From assembly GCA_021234155.1 (NCBI GenBank), contig JAJEKV010000003.1:14492386-14556385 (forward strand): DNA of 64,000 nucleotides, in the 5' to 3' direction. The translations under genes were made by a program, and so were the position numbers. The stretch is from Isoetes taiwanensis. Its lineage: Eukaryota; Streptophyta; Lycopodiopsida; Isoetales; Isoetaceae. Of this stretch, positions 1 to 11,150 are shown one piece after another. The notes below the pieces were generated by a model. It was not told the DNA's origin. It saw only the letters and a list, made by a program, of their open reading frames with translations, and ran no database searches. The stretch's first letter is position 1; the number at the start of each line of letters is the position of its first letter.

Positions 1-640
1 ATCCATCCTTCAATCTTGGCTTTGAAGATTTCGTATTTGCGAATCAAATGCTCGATAATCCGTGAAAAAAAACCCTCCCGTTGTTTACGATTACATGTTC
101 TAACCTCTTTTTCTATTGAGAAATGATGTGTTTAAATGAAATCTTGTATGCAATTTTTAGTTTCAATGAAAATTTTTTATTATCGATAGCCCTACTTAGA
201 TAATTAATGGTTATGGTTCTAATTGTGTTTCTTTTGTTTGATTATATCCAATAAATAAAATAAAATGAATGTCTGCCCATCCTTTTTATTTCCATAAGCA
301 AAAAAATTATTATAGAGTCATTACATACAAGCTCATGGGTTCCAATAAGGATAGATGTTTGTTACTTAGAATGGAATAGTCCATTCGATGTTATAATTGT
401 TAATGTTTTGTATGCCTGCTTGGAATAGTTCATTTGTATGTGTAGGCCTACTTAAAATAGTTTAATGGTTAAGGATTATATTGGTGCTTCTTTTGTTGTG
501 ATTGTATACTTTGTTGGTTGTTATACTTAAAATGAATTTTCATCCCGTCTTTCATTTTTATTCTTTGTCTGCACTTTGTTATTATGTAGCATAGTTGTTG
601 TAGAACTCATGGTTACAATAGAAGTTGCCTGCTTAGAATG
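1..640. repeat. Gene-free AT-rich stretch with a diverged direct duplication
   Basis: No coding sequence is supported. Two diverged copies of a roughly 190-base segment lie at about 186-380 and 441-640. Both run through a CCTACTTA-like start, TTAATGGTTA, TTTCTTTTGTT, AAAATGAAT and a later CTCATGG element in the same order. Divergence is high, so the duplication is old. The second copy ends in the short tandem repeat that marks the neighbouring non-LTR element. Confidence 0.4.
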
Positions 641-1120
641 AATAGATAGATAGGTAGGTAGGTAGGTAGGTACAATTTTAACGTCCACAAAGACTACCGA
701 GAGCCATGGAACAATACAATGAGCAGGGGCAATAAGCCCACAAACAAACTTGGGGACAAAGTCCCATTTCATAAGTACAACGAAATTAAGTAAACCAACA
801 ACGAAAAGACAAGGCTAGACATAACCAGTCCAAGGATCAGAAGCCCAATGATCCCAAATTATAGCCTTGCTTTTGCAATAAACTGCGCATTTTTTTCGTT
901 GTCGTGCTGGTCTTGCCTTGCCTAGCTCTTCCCTTATTTTGCAGATTTGCAATGGAGTGAAGACTTCTTGGACTGAAAAATTAGTGCCCTTTAGGTGACT
1001 ACCATTGCCACAGGCATCTAGTCAAGAAAATGTGTCTCTAAAGTGCACCAAAAGATGTCGAGGACGATCTGATCGGGCAGCTCGTACTCATATAAAAGAT
1101 ATAATGCCCTCTGTTTGTAG
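641..1120 (-). mobile_element. Non-LTR retrotransposon 3' end, copy 1 (GATA/GGTA tail)
   Basis: On the minus strand a decayed reading frame is followed by a 3' UTR and a terminus ending GTGGACGTTAAAA, then about 30 bases of GATA/GGTA tandem repeat (641-671). Joining two frames between about 1095 and 826 recovers RHLLVHFRD, then HLKGTNFSVQE, then AIIWDHWASDPW. These line up closely with the cleaner copy at 16535-16930. This matches the C-terminal part of a LINE ORF1-type protein. Frameshifts and stops show it is dead. The 3' UTR contains two GGGCTT..GCCC hairpins (726-739 and 752-765). Confidence 0.7.
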
Positions 1121-3061
1121 GCCTCTGTCTATGGAATTCAAATTATCCCCTTTCTATAGCAGCACTAGCATTAGCATTTACAGTAGCATTTGCAATCTGT
1201 AGCAACAGTAGTAACATGAGATGGACTAGTTGTGTCTTTTTGCAATGCATCTGCCATAATGTTATTGGATGGTTGATAAATTTGCACCTTGCCATGCACC
1301 AGCCAGTCTATTTTATGTCCCTCACGCATGCAAGGTCGCGTTGAATTAATTCTCGTTGTAGTGGGATGAGGTCGTAGTTGACATACAAGGAGGTTCCTTT
1401 CAATTCCACTACCTGATGAAGTATGGCACCTTTAACATTCCATCTGCCACTGTGAATTGCACAAGACGAGGCTGATTATGGTGCTAAGGCTAAGAAGTAA
1501 TGCCCTGACAATGTGCACAAGAGCTTGAAAGCTCATCTTGGAGAAGATCATTGTATGGATCTTTAGGAGGTCCTCTTATGAGCCTCTGCTTGGAGGCCTT
1601 ACACGGTCACACTATGGCGCATGCGCTTTTGTTCCTATTGCTCCTTAATCAATATCCTACTTCCCACAGGCAGATGCTGCAGGGAATCCCCAAGGTTTCA
1701 ATGTTGCTCGACCTAAGGGGTATGCTACTTAGATGGGTCGAAGCTTGCTTTGACTTGTCTTGGCGTGGTAAAGTTTGCTTGTCTTGTTGGATGTGCCTCA
1801 TGTAGCTCTATGCAGGCAGTGGCTGTAATATCAACATTAGCCCTAAATGTTTGAAACTCATAGCTCAATTCTTCATGTCTCACTATCCGTTTCACGAATT
1901 CTGACATGTAATGGTGAAATTGCTTATGAGTGTGGCATGATGATGCTTACCTTGTAAAGCAATTACCTTTTTCAGCTCTCATATAGTAAGGTCCCGACTA
2001 GAAGAGCTTTCCTTCAACCTCAAAAGCTTAGAGGCCATTGCAATATCCTTGGCTGAATTTGCATTTTCCAAAGCGTCAAGCCATGTCTACAAAACATGAA
2101 CAAGTTACTGTGTTTGACTATCCTGGAAGCTGTTTGAATAGCTCGTTGGAATGTTATTGTATCTTTAATTTCTTGCTCAAAGTGTTCCCTTTCTTAGAAC
2201 ATGGTAGCGTTGTCTGACCTATTCTGATGTCTTCAAACTATACAGCATAGCACCATGAAAAGATCCTTTGAATAATCTACTGGAGTATAACTTGGTGAAC
2301 TGGCCTTGATTATAGAAGCACTTGAGAGCATCGTCATCTACTATTTGTCAATGTCCAAGGAATTGTAGAATTGTTGAAGGTGTTCCTGGCAAACCTTCAA
2401 CCTCAATTGCTTAGAACCTCCAGGCAACCACTCTAATCAAGAAGATTGCAAAAAGTATGCCCAAACTTTGTGTTAAACTGCTTTCCCAAAATCCAGAAAA
2501 AATGACCCTTAGCAAAACAGATGCCATTTGCAAACAGACTCGAGTTTTGACATGACTCTAGGAATCTATGGTTAAAAGTCAGGTGCAAAAAGATATACAG
2601 AGGCTACTCAAATTTTCCTTTCTGACCAAGTCAAAATTTGATCAATGTCCCTGGCAGCAAGCTAATTTTTTCAAGTGAAAAAGTACAACTCCTTTTTCAC
2701 TTTTGCCACTTGATTCTGACTCTGACAGGCCTGCACACAAGGTTCAACAAGTTTTTTGCCAAAAAAAACATGAAAAAATGCTCTGAAATTGAAATTTTTT
2801 GCTCAAGGACTGTCAAATACAAAACAGCACGCAAATTTTGGTAAATCGAATTCGGTGATCTCTTTTGACTTGTTGACAACTCCTGACAACTCTGACAAGC
2901 TTGCAAGCAATGTGCATCAACTCTTTTTTTAAGAGATTATGCTCAAAAGGTCAGAAACCACAATTTTCTAGCTGAAAAACTGTATTTTTTGCAAGAACAT
3001 CAAGATAATGTTTGCAAGATGAGATTGCGAGAATGTTTTTTGATTTTGTAAGTTCCCTTGA
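1121..3061. other. No recognisable gene
   Basis: Only short ORFs without family motifs are seen. The stretch is AT-rich with scattered homopolymers. No RNA gene, clear repeat boundary or splice-supported exon is visible. Confidence 0.4.
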
Positions 3062-3245
3062 GTTCTAAGACACCTGCACAATGAGTACAACTGATTTTTG
3101 TGTTGGAAATTCCATTTTTCCTTCAAGGATCTATTTTTTACATGCAAAAAACAGTTCTAAGACACTTGCACAATGAGTACAACTGATTTTTGTGTTGGAA
3201 ATTCCATTTTTCCTTCAAGGATCTATTTTTTACATGCAAAAAACA
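3062..3245. repeat. Near-perfect 92-bp tandem duplication
   Basis: Two adjacent 92-base units (3062-3153 and 3154-3245) begin GTTCTAAGACAC and end ATGCAAAAAACA. I see one substitution between them (CACCTGC versus CACTTGC). The near identity points to a recent slippage or unequal-exchange event in non-coding DNA. Confidence 0.9.
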
Positions 3246-5520
3246 GTCATAATTAGAGAGGCAAATGTATTGAGTTTTTTATGCTCACTTTGAACTTTTC
3301 CTTTTGAATTTTTCTGTAGCTTGTCACAACTTTTAATTCTCTATCAATGCACATGCATGAGATTTTTTAATCCTACTAATGCTAATGCTACTTAATGGTC
3401 TATGCTTGACTAATGTTGACTCTATCAATGCATTCCCAATTCAATTTTTTCTTTTATTTTTTTATTTTGTGCTAAGCTTACTGATCCTGAATCTATTCCT
3501 TGAAAAAGTAACCTGTGATTTCTTAACTTGCCTAGTTTAAATGCTTTTTTCAGAGTTTTACTTCATATTGAGCAATTTTTGGTATAAGATGCATAGAAAA
3601 CTTTACCAAGGATCAACTTTACATTCAAAAGAACATTATACAGTGAAATCTTCAATCCCAAGCTCTGTGGTCTTGGGCACAGGGTCGAAAATAATCATAA
3701 GAGGTGAAAATCAAGCAAATTGCCTCAATAATCCATCGATTTATGAAGCAAGGAAGGTCAATTCGAGCAGAGAAAGATCAATCCGGCTCCAATCAGTCTT
3801 GTGCAGGTCGATTCTCTCGCCCAAAGCCCTTGAACTTTTCTGTAACAAAAATTCCCTTCCATAATCCCCTGTTTTCGGCCCCTTCTAGGCAAATCCGGGC
3901 CCAAATCTCTGTCTCTTTGCTCAGAATAGGTTTCTTAATGTAGAATAGGTCAATTCGAGATGTCTAGGCTATTATTAGGTTGTTAATTTGAGCTGAAAAT
4001 CCGGATCTTGGCATCGATCTATTTTTAGGGTTCTTGAAGTTCTCGTGCGAATTATCCCACAAGCATTTATAAAAAAGGAAGCTCGGGTATATAAGGTATA
4101 GTCTAGCTCAACTATTAATAATTGTGTGTTGTCCTCCACGTGAGATCTGGCATGTTGCCAACTCACATGCCCGGAGGCACCACGTGGCGAGAGGAGATTG
4201 GGTTCGGGAGTGACTAGGTTTTGGGGGCCCGGGGGTAGATAGGAATTTTTTTTTTAAATTTGGCACGAATTCCAAGAAGTGAAAAATGAAGGTCAATATG
4301 GGGTCTTTTTTCAAAAATTCTTTTTCCATAAGGAATTTTTTTTTATGCTCTACAAGATGGGAGGATCTTTTGCAAAAAAAAGCATTTTTTTGGTTAAAAA
4401 AGGGAGTGAAATTTGATGATGTGGCAAGTTGGTGGGATGATCTGGCAAATGGGTGGTGACATGGCATTATGAAGTGATGATGTGTCAATTAAGGTGGCAA
4501 AGTGACTTTTTTCTAGTCAAAACTTTTTATGAAGTGGAGATGATGTGGATAACATGTGTATGATGATGTGGAAGCACTTGGAGATGATGTGGCACCATGG
4601 GATGATGACATGTCACCTACGGTATCAAAATGACTTTACTTAGGTTAAAATTTTTGAAAAAAAAGTTTTGTGGGGTGACACGTGATGTGCTTAGGTGATG
4701 ATGTGGATGGTATTTGGCATTCTTGAGGACGATGTGGGCAATTTGGCACCTAGTTTGGCACTAGTGCACATACCATTAGATCTTTTATGCAATGATTTGG
4801 ATAATTTACTCTTCCACACTTGTTTGAAGAAAATGTGCACTTTCTCTCTCTAGCTTTACTTTTAGAGAGAGAAGATGGTCTTAGACCATGGGAATAGCCA
4901 AATTTGGTGGGATTTTTTGCTTTTTTCAAAGGTGGTGAATGTATGATGGTTATGTGATGTATGCATGGTGTGTTTTGACTAGAAAAAATACTCTTTGCCA
5001 ACTTGGGCTAGGGAAAATGATGATGAGGCATGAAGATGTGAGTTATGAAGCATATATGGTGTTCATGGATGGGATTGAGGTGGTAGGATCATGTAAGTAG
5101 CCTTGGGAAATAAAACTCATGCCAAAATGACTAGCCACATACCATACAAACAGGTCTTCCAAACTTCAATCTTGAGGGGTCTTTCAATCTCCAAACTCAA
5201 CTTGTCTTGCTTGAATCTTAACTTCCTTGCTATACTTGCATGATATCCAATGAATGTCCTTCCCTTGATTCTTTAATATAGGTGTCAACTTGGAGTCTTC
5301 AAATATGGGAGTCTTCAAACTTCTAGCTCATGCACACATATATTAGTCAAATGTTAGACAAAATGTGCAAATTGTGTGCATTGCTCTTCTATGCTGCCAA
5401 AATGTGGCAGCAAGAATATATGGCCATTAAAGCTTAGAGCATTATAGAGGATTAAACTTAGAACATCTAATGGTCGACCCCTAATATATTCCAGAGCATG
5501 TGCCAACACTTTAGAAATTT
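3246..5520. other. No gene; GATGATGTGG-rich simple stretch at 4410-4740
   Basis: No coding sequence is supported. Between about 4410 and 4740 the words GATGATGTGG and ATGATGTGGC recur many times at irregular spacing, giving a purine-biased, low-complexity block. The remainder is AT-rich with no motif I recognise. Confidence 0.4.
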
Positions 5521-6670
5521 CTTTGTTTGGATTGAGGTGCTTACCTATTAGCATATAGAACGTTCTAAAACACCGTTATTTTCATTACACGATTTTTTAA
5601 GACTTTCTTTTTTTGGATTGAGATGATTACCTATGAGCATCTAGAACATTTTAGAATACTCTACAACATTTCATTTTCATTGGAGCACCATTTTTTCCTA
5701 CAAAATTCTAGAAAACTCTCTTTAGAACATCTTTAAAATCCTTCTTACTCGCAACATATATGGAAACCTTCTTCTTTTGGATTGGGTGCTTACCATAAGC
5801 ACCCTGAAGATTCTTAGACATCTTGGAGCCCAGATTGGATGCACGTTTCTAGTTATGGCATCATGCGACATGGCAATATCCTAGTCCTTGCATTCTATTT
5901 TTTGTTGCAATATTCTAAAGAGATTATATCCTTGGATTGAGGTGCTTACCCATCAACATCTAGAGCATGTTTTAAAACTCTCTCTTTTTGGATGGAGGTA
6001 CTTACCTATGGCTGAGATCATGCCACTTGGCAACATCGTAGCTCTTGATAGGTATCGAAGATGGACACACCATTCTATTTTAAATTCAACACTCTATAAC
6101 TTCGTTTGCCATCGCCGCAACTCTTCCCAAACGCACATTACCTGTTGTAGTAACATTGTATCTTAACATTAATACTCTTACACATTCTATGATGATTAGA
6201 ACACCCTATTTGCAACATTTTTGAAAGCTTTCTATTTTTTGAAATTAAGTGGTTACTCATGAGCATCTAAAACCCTCTTTCCAAGATTGTAAAAACTTTC
6301 TCTTTTTAGATTGAGATGCTTACCTATGAGCATTTGAAACATTCTAAGACTATAATTCTTGAACACGTAACAATACTCTGTTTTGCATGAGCACTCTTGC
6401 TGCAGCATTTTTGAAATACTTTTTATTTTTGGATGGAGGTACTTATCTATTAGCATATGAAATATTCTGAAGCATTCTAGAACACTCTCAATATTCTATT
6501 GTGCTTGGAGCACCTTCTTTGCAACATTTATGAAGACTATCTATCTTTGGACTAAGGTCCTTATCCATGAGTATCCGCAACATTCTAGAACACTCTAGAA
6601 CATTCTATTTTGCTTGACACATCCTTTTGCATTATTTTTGAAATTTCTATTTTTAGACTAAGGCGCTTGT
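5520..6670. repeat. Degenerate tandem array, unit roughly 110-130 bp
   Basis: A unit with core TTGGATTGAGGTGCTTACC, then TATGAGCATCTAGAACATTC, then a run of CTAGAACACTC and a GCTTGGAGCACC..TTTGCAACATTTTTGAAA part recurs with heavy divergence. Core starts are near 5525, 5612, 5777, 5930, 5988, 6240, 6306, 6428, 6545 and 6652. Irregular spacing shows units were deleted and rearranged. It looks like an old satellite or the inside of an element and carries no ORF of interest. Confidence 0.7.
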
Positions 6671-6673
6671 TAA

Positions 6674-7110
6674 TCCCATTGATCCAAGCCATCGGATCGA
6701 GATTCTTGAGGGGGCCAGCATACATGTCTCGCATGATCCATTGCATGTTTTCTCTGGTTGGGAGATCGCTATTTTAGGCGAGGTTCTTCATCAATGTCTC
6801 ATTGGTGATTCCTCGTCTCTCTCAACAGTACACTATTCTCTATTCTTTGAAACCATGCAGGGGAGGGGCTTCTCCCTGCTTGGATTGACCAATTTAGCGT
6901 TTCTTTCTATGCTGTGACGTGTTCTTCATCGGCCTTGCCTCTTCTTTGGTCATAATCCTTTGACCTTCGCCCTGAAACTGGAAGTTCTCTTATATTCGGG
7001 AGGTTTTTGTCATTTTCATGCGAGCCCCATTCTAGAATCCCATCGATCCGAGCCGTTGGATCGAGATTCTGGAGGGGGCGAGCATGCATGTCTCACATGG
7101 CGCTTCCTCT
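6674..7110. repeat. Pair of direct repeats about 360 bp apart
   Basis: Segments at about 6674-6750 and 7036-7110 share AATCCCATYGATCC, GGATCGAGATTCT and GAGGGGGC.AGCAT.CATG. They could be old LTR fragments or a tandem duplication of a larger unit; the DNA between them carries no recognisable gene. Confidence 0.55.
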
Positions 7111-7187
7111 CTCCTCAACAGTACCTTATTCTTTATTCTTTGAAACCCACCCTCCCCCCTTAATTGATTAATGTACTTGTCGTTTGG

Positions 7188-7320
7188 CACGCGTGACTAG
7201 CCCCTCTATTTGAAGAGGTTTTTTTGTTGCGTCACACGCGTGACCAACCCCTCTATTTGAAGAGCTTATTTTTTGCGTGGCACGCGTGATCAGCCCCTCC
7301 ACTTTGGGAGGTTTGTTTTT
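7188..7320. repeat. Three-unit minisatellite, period 46-47 bp
   Basis: The word CACGCGTGA recurs at 7188, 7235 and 7281, each followed by AGCCCCTC or CAACCCCTC and a TTTGAAGAG-like part and then a T-rich run. Units are imperfect. No coding function is apparent. Confidence 0.8.
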
Positions 7321-7423
7321 TCACATTTGTTCTAGTGTTCTTTCCCCTTTTTTTTTAAATCAAAGCATGAGATTTGCAAAATTTCTACAAGAAGTCAATC
7401 ATCAAGAGGTTTATACAATGAAC

Positions 7424-7475
7424 AAAGAATAGAATAGAATAGAATAGTTTTTTTAACGTCCACGGAGAACCATCA
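7424..7475 (-). mobile_element. Severely truncated non-LTR 3' end, copy 2 (AGAAT tail)
   Basis: A block of AGAAT repeats (about 7426-7446) is followed on the plus strand by TTTTTTTAACGTCCACGGAG, the same terminus as copies 1, 3, 4 and 5. Only about 30 bases of element body remain before similarity is lost, so this is an extreme 5' truncation. On the minus strand it reads CTCCGTGGACGTTAAAAA, then the tandem repeat. Confidence 0.7.
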
Positions 7476-7515
7476 GCTTTGAAGTAGAATGCACTACAGG
7501 TGATTTCTTGAGTGT

Positions 7516-8560
7516 ATGGCAGTCATAAAGGAGAGGAAGGTGAATCCGCATCAAATTTATCCTCAATTTGTAGGCGAGCTCCATGATCTAGAAAACAAAA
7601 TTTATCAGTATGGTCTAAAAATTAAAGTCAGAATGCCATTTTCCAAAGGCTTTATATGGCATCGACAACCTACAAGAATGGCAATTGCAAACCCTGGTGG
7701 TTTTAGAGTTAATTGGGGACACTCTAGCTCACTGCAGATATTTAAAGGACCAACCAAAAAAGAAGCACAATATTAGAGAGGAGTATAAAACTCATTGTTA
7801 GTGCTATAGCTTGCTTGAAGGCAAACATGCAGCTCTTTAGTGATGAGCTTATTCAACTAGAGCAGCGAAATGAAGCAAAAGGAAACACACAAGATTAAAA
7901 TCAATGGGGTTCTGCTAGGCCTTGATCTCTCTCCAGTGTGTTTATATAAGAACATTATAGAAGTTAAAGATAAGATAGATGATCTTACTATAATATGTCC
8001 AAAGGAAGATAAAGGTTTGAAACAATTAAGTAATGGCGAAAATAGATTATGGCTTTTTTTGCTATCTGAATTGAAAATGAAGGAACAACTGATGATAAAA
8101 AAAAAAAATAGAACACGAGATTGACAAGTTGAGCATGATGATCACCATAAAAAGGAGGCACAATTGGATCTGCAAATACAATTAATAACTTGAAGCATCT
8201 TGAAGAGATTTATATAGATATTAATTTACCAAAACCATTGCAAGTGCTTGGCCTTTTGCAGATGGGTTAGTGGATGTTTGGTTTGTGGAGTGGCCTTCTC
8301 CTCGTATTATACTTTGCATGTGCAACTACTTTTTGGCTACAAATATCACCTATTTTGCTTCCAGTTGTGCATTGGAGAGTTGCACTGTCATGTATGCAAG
8401 ACAGAATTTCTGAAAATCTATTTTTGGAGTTAGAGAGATACCTCAAATATGTGCATCAAAAAACTATAGATGAAGATGATTGTGGCAAATCTAGCAAGAA
8501 AACTTCCATGGACAATGAAGACAAAAATGTAACTTACAATATACATGCAAATTGAAAGGG
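7516..8560 (+). pseudogene. Cluster of unrecognised decayed ORFs
   Basis: Three short open frames follow each other: 7516-7776 (86 codons), 7870-8124 (84 codons) and one from 8274 to 8555 (93 codons). The middle frame is rich in Lys, Ile and Asp. The third has a hydrophobic stretch near its start (about residues 3-35) followed by a charged tail, so a membrane segment is possible. Frame changes between them suggest one decayed gene rather than three genes. I do not recognise the family, and chance ORFs in AT-rich DNA remain a real alternative. Confidence 0.25.
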
Positions 8561-10950
8561 AGAATAGTGCCTCGAACTTGATCTACGGTTACTCCAAAAA
8601 TAGATAATTATTTGCTCTAAATTAAATACTTTCTAGTGGCTCTTTATATTAAGTTTTAACCTCTATTTTATTTGCTAAATCTTTAAGATCAAACAAGGAA
8701 GCCTTCAAAGAAACATGTAGTACAATCGAATGCTCGAGAAGATATGGACCAAACCTCTTTATTTGGTAAGAGAATCAAGCACCCAAATGTCTTAATTAAA
8801 TACATCTTAAGCAAAAGAATAACATATGATGATGATGATAAAATCTTAATATCCATGGGGAGCTGTAGCTTAAAAGTTCAAGAAATTTGTTATTTAACAT
8901 ATTCGAGCATTTTTCTACCCAAGAAATTCATGTCTCAAGATTAACTATATTCCAGAAGTAATTTGCCAAGCCAAAAGCATGCAAGAGCTTGTAAATCAAC
9001 ATTCTTTGCCTCAACTTTTGCACATACCTATAGAAGACACCCAAGCCACTTATATATTTGATGATATTATTATCTTATTATCTTATTCTTTCAAGTATAT
9101 TGGAACTTAGCTGATAAATTCAACAATTAAATCGAACTCCAAGATGATTGCCATCTTTATTTGTGCATGTGCCTTATGAAGCAGCCTTTTTATCGTGGTT
9201 CAGGGATAAGTATAACTAAATGCTTTAGCTTTCTAAAATACTCTCCATGTGACTAAGCACTTTGGACAATTGTAGGCAATCAAGCAGCTCAAGATCAAGA
9301 ACAGCCACCACTAGTAGGCAATAAGCAACTTAAGACCAAATAATAGAGGTTGTTTCAGTTGAAGATTCATAGAAATATAAGAGAACTGAAAGGAAATAGC
9401 CCAAACTTACAAACCACTGGAAAGTCCATTCAAGCAAGCAAAACCCAAGATGAAGGGCAAAGGTCCAATTTTGAAAAACGGAAGAAGAGGGCAGAGCAAT
9501 GATCCTTACATGAGAAAGTCAATTTAGAAGTTCCATTGGAGAAGGAGATATCAATTTAGAATGAGACGGAGATGCCAGCTGAAGACGTTCCATTAGATAA
9601 AAATTCTAATTTATATAATTGAATCTCTAGATTTTATTTTGCTTTTAGATGCTCATGAAAATGTTGCTTGCAGGAGCTTCGAGTTTCAAAGCAAAATTAT
9701 AGATTTCTAGCCAATTAAAGAACATTTGATTTCCATCTTCAAGCTTCAATCCGAAGTTTGAAAACCAAGTACCATTATTTTGAATTTGTCTCACATCATA
9801 CCATTTATAGCCAATCTAGTACAAAAGCCCTCCAACCCTCCTATTCTAGATGCTGATGAAACCTATTCCCTTTAAACAAATCCAGCGAGGAAACAAGCAG
9901 CTAGCAATGGAGAAGATGTCGAAACTAATGATGATACAACCTTGGAGTAGTTCACCCTGTGCCAAGACTAAGATGCAAGAAATTTTTGTGGCTAGATTGT
10001 TGGCTATCCCTATTATCTGTATGAATATATTAGACTGTAAATGGTACTTTATATGATATGACTGAACTCTAGTAACCACATGAGCCTTTGCATATATTAA
10101 TACACGAACTCTAATAACTACTATGTGATACCAATCTTTGGTGTGCACTAATTGATTATGTCTTTTCAAATAGCCTTTTGAAAATAATTGTGTTAAATTG
10201 TACATTGAGGTTGTCATACAACAGTGACCAATGCTTTCCTTAGCAAATGTTCCAAGTACTTTAAATACTCATAATCCATACTTTAAACTTTATGTACTCA
10301 CAACTGCAAGGATCGGAGCAGTTTCACTTGCAGCATCATAATCCATTTTTATACTTTAAGTACTTACATCTGCAACGATCATATCAGTTTACTTTGCCTT
10401 AAACACATAAACATAGTTGACAATATATATTGATATAGGTTCTCAAATTACAACTGAATACTTTCTTTGATCTATCTCAAGCAGAAATATATTGACAATG
10501 TATATCGATACATGTCACTCAAATCACAACTGCCAACTTCATTTAATCTAATCACATAATTAAGCTGGATAATGAATTACCTGGCCATGTAATCACGTTC
10601 AAAGCCCCAATACAATAAATTACCATAAGTAACTCTGCCCTTTATACTCGAGCCATACTTTAACTTTCTTGTGTGTCTGATATATATTGCAGAACTGCCT
10701 TCCTTCCAAGACAGAGTTTTAAGAACTGTAGACGTTCACTAATTATGTCATTTTCCTTACTTTTCCTCAATATAGAAAGTACCAACCACTGAATAAACAA
10801 TATACTCTCAACGATATCAATCTTGTTAATTTAGGATTTTCCGGTTTGGCCAGAAACTTTTTGGAATTTTTTGTTAACATATTTTTCCAATGCTTTAAGC
10901 GCTTTTAGCTACCGAATAAACTTGCCGATTTCCAAAAATCAAAATTCCAT
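8561..10950. other. No gene; two old local duplications near 10.3-10.5 kb
   Basis: No supported coding sequence. Around 10272-10392 a segment with ATAATCCAT..CTTTAA.., CTGCAA.GATC and CAGTTT occurs twice. Around 10416-10545 a segment with TTGACAATATAT, GATA and CTCAAATTACAACTG occurs twice. Both are diverged tandem duplications. Confidence 0.4.
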
Positions 10951-11150
10951 ATGTTTTTTAGGTCGGTTTATGGTCTGCATAGCCGGCATGTTTGGGAAGA
11001 TTTCCAGCGTGCAAAACCTTGGAGAAGTTTTCGGCATAGACAAATTTGGTATGGCCAACATCTGTGTTCAAAAATACCTTTGGGTGCCCCCATCTTGAAG
11101 AGGAGTCCCGTGGTTTTGCACAAAGACTATGGTCCAGAATCGAACAGGTA
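10951..11150 (+). other. Exon-like open frame ending at a strong splice donor
   Basis: A 66-codon open frame ends beside GAACAG|GTAAGACC (about 11148), a strong 5' splice-site match. No family is recognised, and no acceptor or partner exon was found. It may be a 5' UTR exon, a decayed exon, or chance. Confidence 0.2.
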
